Below the pieces are notes generated by a model. The model saw only the letters and a list, made by a program, of their open reading frames with translations. It was not told the origin of the DNA and made no database searches. Source: Hygrophila difformis (Eukaryota; Streptophyta; Magnoliopsida; Lamiales; Acanthaceae). From it: a stretch of 64,000 bases of DNA. The position numbers and the translations under genes are program-made. Positions 59,702 through 64,000 of this stretch are shown piece after piece (the first letter of the stretch is position 1; every line of letters starts with the position of its first letter). The stretch covers positions 39,952,945 to 40,016,944 of the forward strand of contig JAOANR010000009.1 of assembly GCA_030278955.1 (NCBI GenBank). The letters are read 5' to 3'.

Positions 59702-59715
59702 GGTCTCTGATACCA
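59702..59715 (-). promoter_or_regulatory. Primer binding site of element D (initiator Met tRNA)
   Basis: On the minus strand TGGTATCAGAGACC starts three bases (AGT) from the LTR edge. The first 11 bases match the usual initiator methionine tRNA site; the AGACC end differs from AGCCC in A and C. Confidence 0.82.
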
Positions 59716-59718
59716 ACT

Positions 59719-62319
59719 TGTAACACCCCGGTTTTTGGTAACCCAGGTCGGGATGTCACCGCCACATCTCCCTAGTAAGACACGGTTTCTCCGAACTTAC
59801 TAAAGAGATGCAAGGCTAGGTATTGCAGTGTTTAAAACATTTAAAGCATTTAAAATAGCCCATACAATATAATTCAAAACTAATAATAGCATAGCGCAGC
59901 GGAAATATTTAGTTTAGTACAGTATCGCAGCGGAAAATATAAAAAGGGCCGACATGGCCAAAACACGGGTTAAACAGGCCCGTTCATAATATAGTCTAAG
60001 TACGAAATTTAAAAGCAAAATAAAAGTTCCCAAAATCCCATGCATGATTCGTGCTCACACATGCTCATTCCACATATTCTGTAAAGAAAGGAATAAAAAT
60101 GGTTTTGATCAGCAAAATTGCTGAGTAAGTTAACACATGCATGATCGTAGGGTTTTAAAGCCATAACTTTAATAATTTAACAAAAGCATGACAATAACAT
60201 AATATTTGATTTCATATAATCCATATCATATAGCACAATCTATCTCAGGCTCTATTTAATAACACATATCACATGGTTCAAGATAATAGCCATAATTTAA
60301 ATAAAGCATTTAAATAATTTAATTTGACAACAATATCATTTAATCTAGTTTAATTTAATTTAGAATCCCCATTACATTCCCGATTTGGTATTTCAAAGTT
60401 TCACGATAAAAATCGCGATGTCAACAAGTTTAGCCGGTAGCCCGGCGGCCGCAGCCGTATCAGCCATACCCAGTACCACTCCGGAGCCTCGGGAAACCCA
60501 TACGGATATTCACGAGAGTGTAGGCTCTAAGTTTCGCCGTTTTGGCAATATCACATTTCAAGTATAGCGCGCGGGGTCACCATCGTCCATTACGGCACGA
60601 AGTGAATCGTTAGGGGGCACCCTGCAGAGCACTCACCCCTAATTTTAATTTATCAAGTTTGTAAGGGGATTTAGTTTTTAAAATCTGCCTTCCAATGTAT
60701 TAATTTGGAAATAATATCTCAATTCGTTTCAACCCTAAAGGTTAATTCCATGTTTCAACAAGATTTCAAAATTTCGTTTCGGTAAATCACAGTTTACTCC
60801 AAAATTCGTCTAAAATCAGATTTAATTCCAAAAATTCCAAAATTTCATATCTGACTCGGAAACATCAAGATCTACAACTTTCGTGTTTTAACTTTTTCAA
60901 TCCGAGATACCTAAGTAGGTCAAAATCGCCAATTTTCGCATAACAAGAAATCTGTCCGAGTTTAACAGGTCACAGTTTAAAGATTTCAATTTCTACCATA
61001 ACAATTCAACTCCAAATTTAATGAAATTTGACAGGGATCATCTTAAGACATTTATCTACAACTTTCATGTTCGGCCAAAGATCTAAAACAGCCTAGATCC
61101 TATGTCAAAAACGTGATCAAGATCATTCCTAAGTTCTGTCCAAGATATCAAGATCTAAAATCAAACAGTTCGGTTTCAACGGATTTTCACATATCAAATC
61201 AGCTCCAAAAATTCTCAAATTTTTACAGTAGCTAGGTCTAAGTCTTAGGAACGTTTTTCGTCTTTTAAGTTTTTCCGTTTGAGTTCGTTTTAAGGGTCGG
61301 AAAAATTCACCAAATCTGTTGCGTCGGTAGAAAAACAAAAGTGGACAGATTTATGGTTCTTGTTGAATCTTTTAGGTTCCGAATGTTTTAAAATCTCCCA
61401 AAACCATGTAAGGTTAACTTACAGTGTCTATGAACGTCGGGAATGTCTAGTTCGGAGGCGTGGCTTCCAGATCACCGTTTCTCCTCTCCGTTCGTCGGGT
61501 TCTACGATCTAGATTCGATACGGGGGTGTAGAAAGAAAAAGGAGATGATTAGGATTCGTTTTCGAATCGTTTATTGAATAGAGATTGGACCGAGACTTAC
61601 CACGACTATGGAGATCTGTAGAGAACTCGTCCAACAGCGTTCGTCTTGGTTTCGTGCCTCCGACGACTCCGGATTTAGGGTTTCGAACGTATAGAATGTT
61701 GTAGGGTTTTGGTAAACTTGTTTGGGGCTCCCAAGGGGCTTATTTATAGAATTCTTAATTCCTAGGGCGTCCACAACCGACCTAGACGTCTGGAGTCGAG
61801 AGATGTTCAACCGAAAGTCGAAAAATCCGCGTTCGAGTGAGAGATTCACGCAACAAACAAATCTGTGGGGTGGCGCGGTCGTGGCGCGCTGAAGCCCTTC
61901 CACCGCGCGGCCACCGCGCCGACTTCGCCTGGACTTCGGTCCGGGCGGGTCGTGCGATCCGTCGTGCTTTTCCGCCTCTCTTTCGGGTTTCTATCCCTCT
62001 ATGCTCCCGAATTCCGATTTCCGGGGTATATTCGGGTTCATACTTTCTCTCTAATTTTATTCCCAGTCTAATTGAATGTTTTGGACTCGAATACTCGAGT
62101 TCGTTAGTGTCGGGTTTTGGTGTACCACTTATCCATCCTTTTATTTAATTAAATTCTTTTAATTCCTTTTTAAGTAAAAATCTCATTTCTCATTTCCTTA
62201 TCTTTATTTATCTCTTTTATTTGCTGGATTTATTTATTTATTTATAATATTTATTTTATTTATTATTTATTTATTTAATTATTGTTTTATTTTATGTTGG
62301 AAAATTCTCGGGTATTACA
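59719..62319 (-). repeat. 5' LTR of element D
   Basis: 2601 bp; the plus strand begins TGTAACACCCCGG and ends CGGGTATTACA. It holds a GCCGG/CCGGC hairpin with loop TAGC (60433-60446), the conserved CCCTGCAGAGCACTCACCCC block near 60618 and a GC-rich patch near 61860-61950. Frames such as 61129-61338 and 61837-62148 recur in the other LTR and are non-coding. Confidence 0.92.
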
Positions 62320-63340
62320 GCATTGCACCTAGAATCCCCATATCCGTTATAATAACTGGAATAAATGGATTGTGATTTTTCATAAAATCCTTATAAGATA
62401 CGATTAAACGTTTTCCAAATCCCGTTACACTAGATTGAGCACTAATTAGGGGGTGAGTGCTCTGCAGGATGCCCCTCTAACCATTCACTTCGTGCTTATA
62501 ATGGATGATGGTGACCCCTTTATGAATAATTGTGCCAAAACGACTATGAATTTAGGGCCTACACTCTCGGGAGTATCCGTATGGGTTTCTCGAGGCTCCG
62601 GAGTGGTACTGGGTATGGCGTATTGGGCTGCGGCCTTGTTGTTGAGATTGCTTGGCAATCGTAAAACAAAATTATTGAGATTGCTTTGCAATCGTGAGGA
62701 AACTAGAGACACTCGATCGTGGAGTAGCGGGAAGTGAAAAGATTTGAATGCTTTATTTATTAAATTGTTTTGTGCCTTTAAATTCTGGTCCACTCTTTAT
62801 TTTAACAGCTAACTTAGATCTTGTTTTTAAAACCAAGTCCACACCTTTTTATTATGCAATTAAATTCTTATTAATTATTTGGTCAATTTACATGCTCGTA
62901 GATGTGCATGAGTAAAGTTAAATTTTACTTAATTAAAGTTTTAAATCTCATTATTGTTATGTTAGGAGTCAGCTTACTCAGTATTTTATATATTGATAAA
63001 CCGTTGCATTTCCTTTTCTTTTACAGAGTATGGAGATTTGGCATAATCATATGCACGCATATTGGGCTCGGGTTTTAAACGATGTCGCTATGTTGCAATT
63101 TTTTACTTTAGTTAGACACTGTGGTTTGGCCATGTTGGCCTATGCTTTAATTTCCGCTGCAATTTACTTCATTATGTATGGATGATATTATGTTATTTTT
63201 AAAATTAAATATTTGGGGTTATTTTAAATCATTTTCTGAAATACGTTAGTCTTGCATCTCACAGTTCGAATGAGTCGTGTCTCGCTTGGGAGGTGTGGCG
63301 GTGGCATCCTGGCCTGGGTTACCAAAACCGGGGTGTTACA
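62320..63340 (+). repeat. LTR F: 3' part of a plus-strand LTR split by element D
   Basis: It ends CGGGGTGTTACA with no primer site after it, so it is a solo or 3' LTR. The block GGGTGAGTGCTCTGCAGG near 62452 is the reverse complement of the conserved block in LTRs A, D and E. Two hairpins with stem GATTGC/GCAATC lie at 62646-62660 and 62679-62693. Its first part should be left of D, in or beyond the gap. Orientation is opposite to E. Confidence 0.78.
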
Positions 63341-63797
63341 GTTAAAAAGGGGTGTTCAAGTCATTAATGTAGAACTTTGAACACATTCACCTCATGGTTG
63401 GGAAGAGGGATAGTTGAGGGTAATGGGGGGCTCCAAATCCGAGCTATTGACTGTCATAACCTGATAGAGACAGAAACAATCAAGCGGCAATAAGCCGTTT
63501 TCCCAAGCAATCAAACGGAATAAACCGTTTGCTCAAAGCCGTCTGGCTTCTCAATTCAATAATAATGATATAAGATTACAAGCAAACCCTAATGACTCTT
63601 TAAATACTACTAGGGATTAGCCCTAGAATGGCCCAAGCCCAATAAGAAATGATAAAAATAACAATAAAGACCTAATGACCCAAATAGAAAATAATAGAAA
63701 TAACAATAAGGACCTACCCCATAAAATAGAACAATTCTCCTAATAAGCTTAATCAATCTAGCCTACGGACAATAGGCTCCTTTCCGTCCCCGCCTGC
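63341..63797 (-). repeat. LTR-like fragment with three hairpins
   Basis: No gene. Read on the minus strand it has a TATA-like GTAGTATTTAAAGAG (near 63600), then TTAGGGTTTGCTTGTAATC and an AT-rich start region, which resembles an LTR promoter and R region. Hairpins: CGGC/GCCG (63485-63497), CAAACGG/CCGTTTG (63512-63531) and AAGCC/GGCTT (63536-63549). Neither end is certain. Confidence 0.35.
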
Positions 63798-64000
63798 TGT
63801 AACACCCCGGATTTGGTCACCCAGGCCGGGACGCTACCGCCACACCCTTCCAAACAAGACCCGATTAAATCGAGCTTATTTAAAAGGATGCTAAGGCTTA
63901 AGTTGCATCATTGACTTAAAAATATTTAAAAACCATTCAAATAAGCCCGAAGTTTAATCAGAGTGTAACACACATAATAATAATAAGCAGTGCGGAAGCA
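63798..64000 (-). repeat. LTR G: start of another A/D-like LTR, cut by the window edge
   Basis: TGTAACACCCCGGATTTGG and the following ~200 bp align with the starts of LTRs A, D and E on the plus strand. No primer site lies to the left, so it is a minus-strand 3' or solo LTR continuing to the right. Confidence 0.7.

Larger units (their letters stand above)
52182..62319 (-). mobile_element. Ty3/Gypsy chromovirus D, young and coding-intact
   Basis: 5' LTR 59719-62319, primer binding site 59702-59715, leader with tandem repeat, extra ORF 58969-59304, gag-pol 53968-58698, double polypurine region 53740-53984, and 3' LTR ending at 53739 with its far end in the gap. Over the 1558 bp visible in both, the LTRs differ at about eight positions with no indel. 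That, with an unbroken polyprotein, marks a recent insertion. Presumed target bases at the right are 62320-62324 (GCATT). It split LTR F. Confidence 0.93.

Noticed and set aside
49998..63340. E and F as two halves of one solo LTR split by D
   Set aside because: They are in opposite orientations and the flanking five-base words do not match.

Overview
This window is nuclear DNA of a flowering plant, most likely a dicot; I cannot name the species. The evidence is one intron-containing, GT-AG-spliced synaptotagmin gene with plant SYT architecture, embedded in plant-type LTR retrotransposons (Ty3/Gypsy chromoviruses, an Athila element, a Ty1/Copia Sirevirus), long AT-rich spacers and a 500-N assembly gap. 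There are no bacterial genes, CRISPR arrays or RNA genes that I can support.

Layout. 1-20561 is a five-deep nest. An LTR remnant (20110-20561) was split by Gypsy element B (11085-20109, minus). B's far LTR was split by an Athila element (5685-11084, minus). The Athila reverse transcriptase was split by Gypsy element A (1-5684, minus, running off the left edge). A's leader was split by a solo LTR (358-3116, plus) with duplicated target AATAC. 20562-21149 is AT-rich sequence with a Helitron-like end. 21150-41503 is a Sirevirus (target duplication AAAAT) whose gag was split by Gypsy element C (23353-34821, plus, target duplication TAGGA). 41504-44833 is AT-rich intergenic sequence leading into the only host gene, a 12-exon synaptotagmin (44834-49148, 544 aa). 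49149-49997 is spacer plus a truncated Stowaway-like MITE. 49998-63340 is a second cluster: an old LTR (E), the gap, a young and coding-intact Gypsy chromovirus D (52182-62319, minus), and the end of another LTR (F). 63341-63797 is an LTR-like fragment and 63798-64000 the start of LTR G.

How the parts work. D has one uninterrupted gag-pol frame (gag, CCHC knuckle, protease, RT, RNase H, integrase, chromodomain) and LTRs that differ at about eight sites over 1558 bp, so it could be mobile. C, B, Athila and the Sirevirus are broken by stops, frameshifts, deletions or insertions. C and D both carry an extra small coiled-coil ORF between primer binding site and gag-pol.

Most interesting signals. 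(1) A stem-loop with a four-base purine loop lies 18-20 nt upstream of the 3' LTR, just before the polypurine tract, at four sites; three of its stems are unrelated in sequence yet all pair. (2) Several LTR families carry arrays of short hairpins whose stems change in a compensating way, the clearest being 6-7 hairpins with the same 13-base loop in the C family. (3) The conserved extra ORF. (4) Element D keeps the start of a different LTR, with its own polypurine tract, inside its 3' region, a sign of LTR replacement. (5) A decayed tandem duplication of part of synaptotagmin exon 6.
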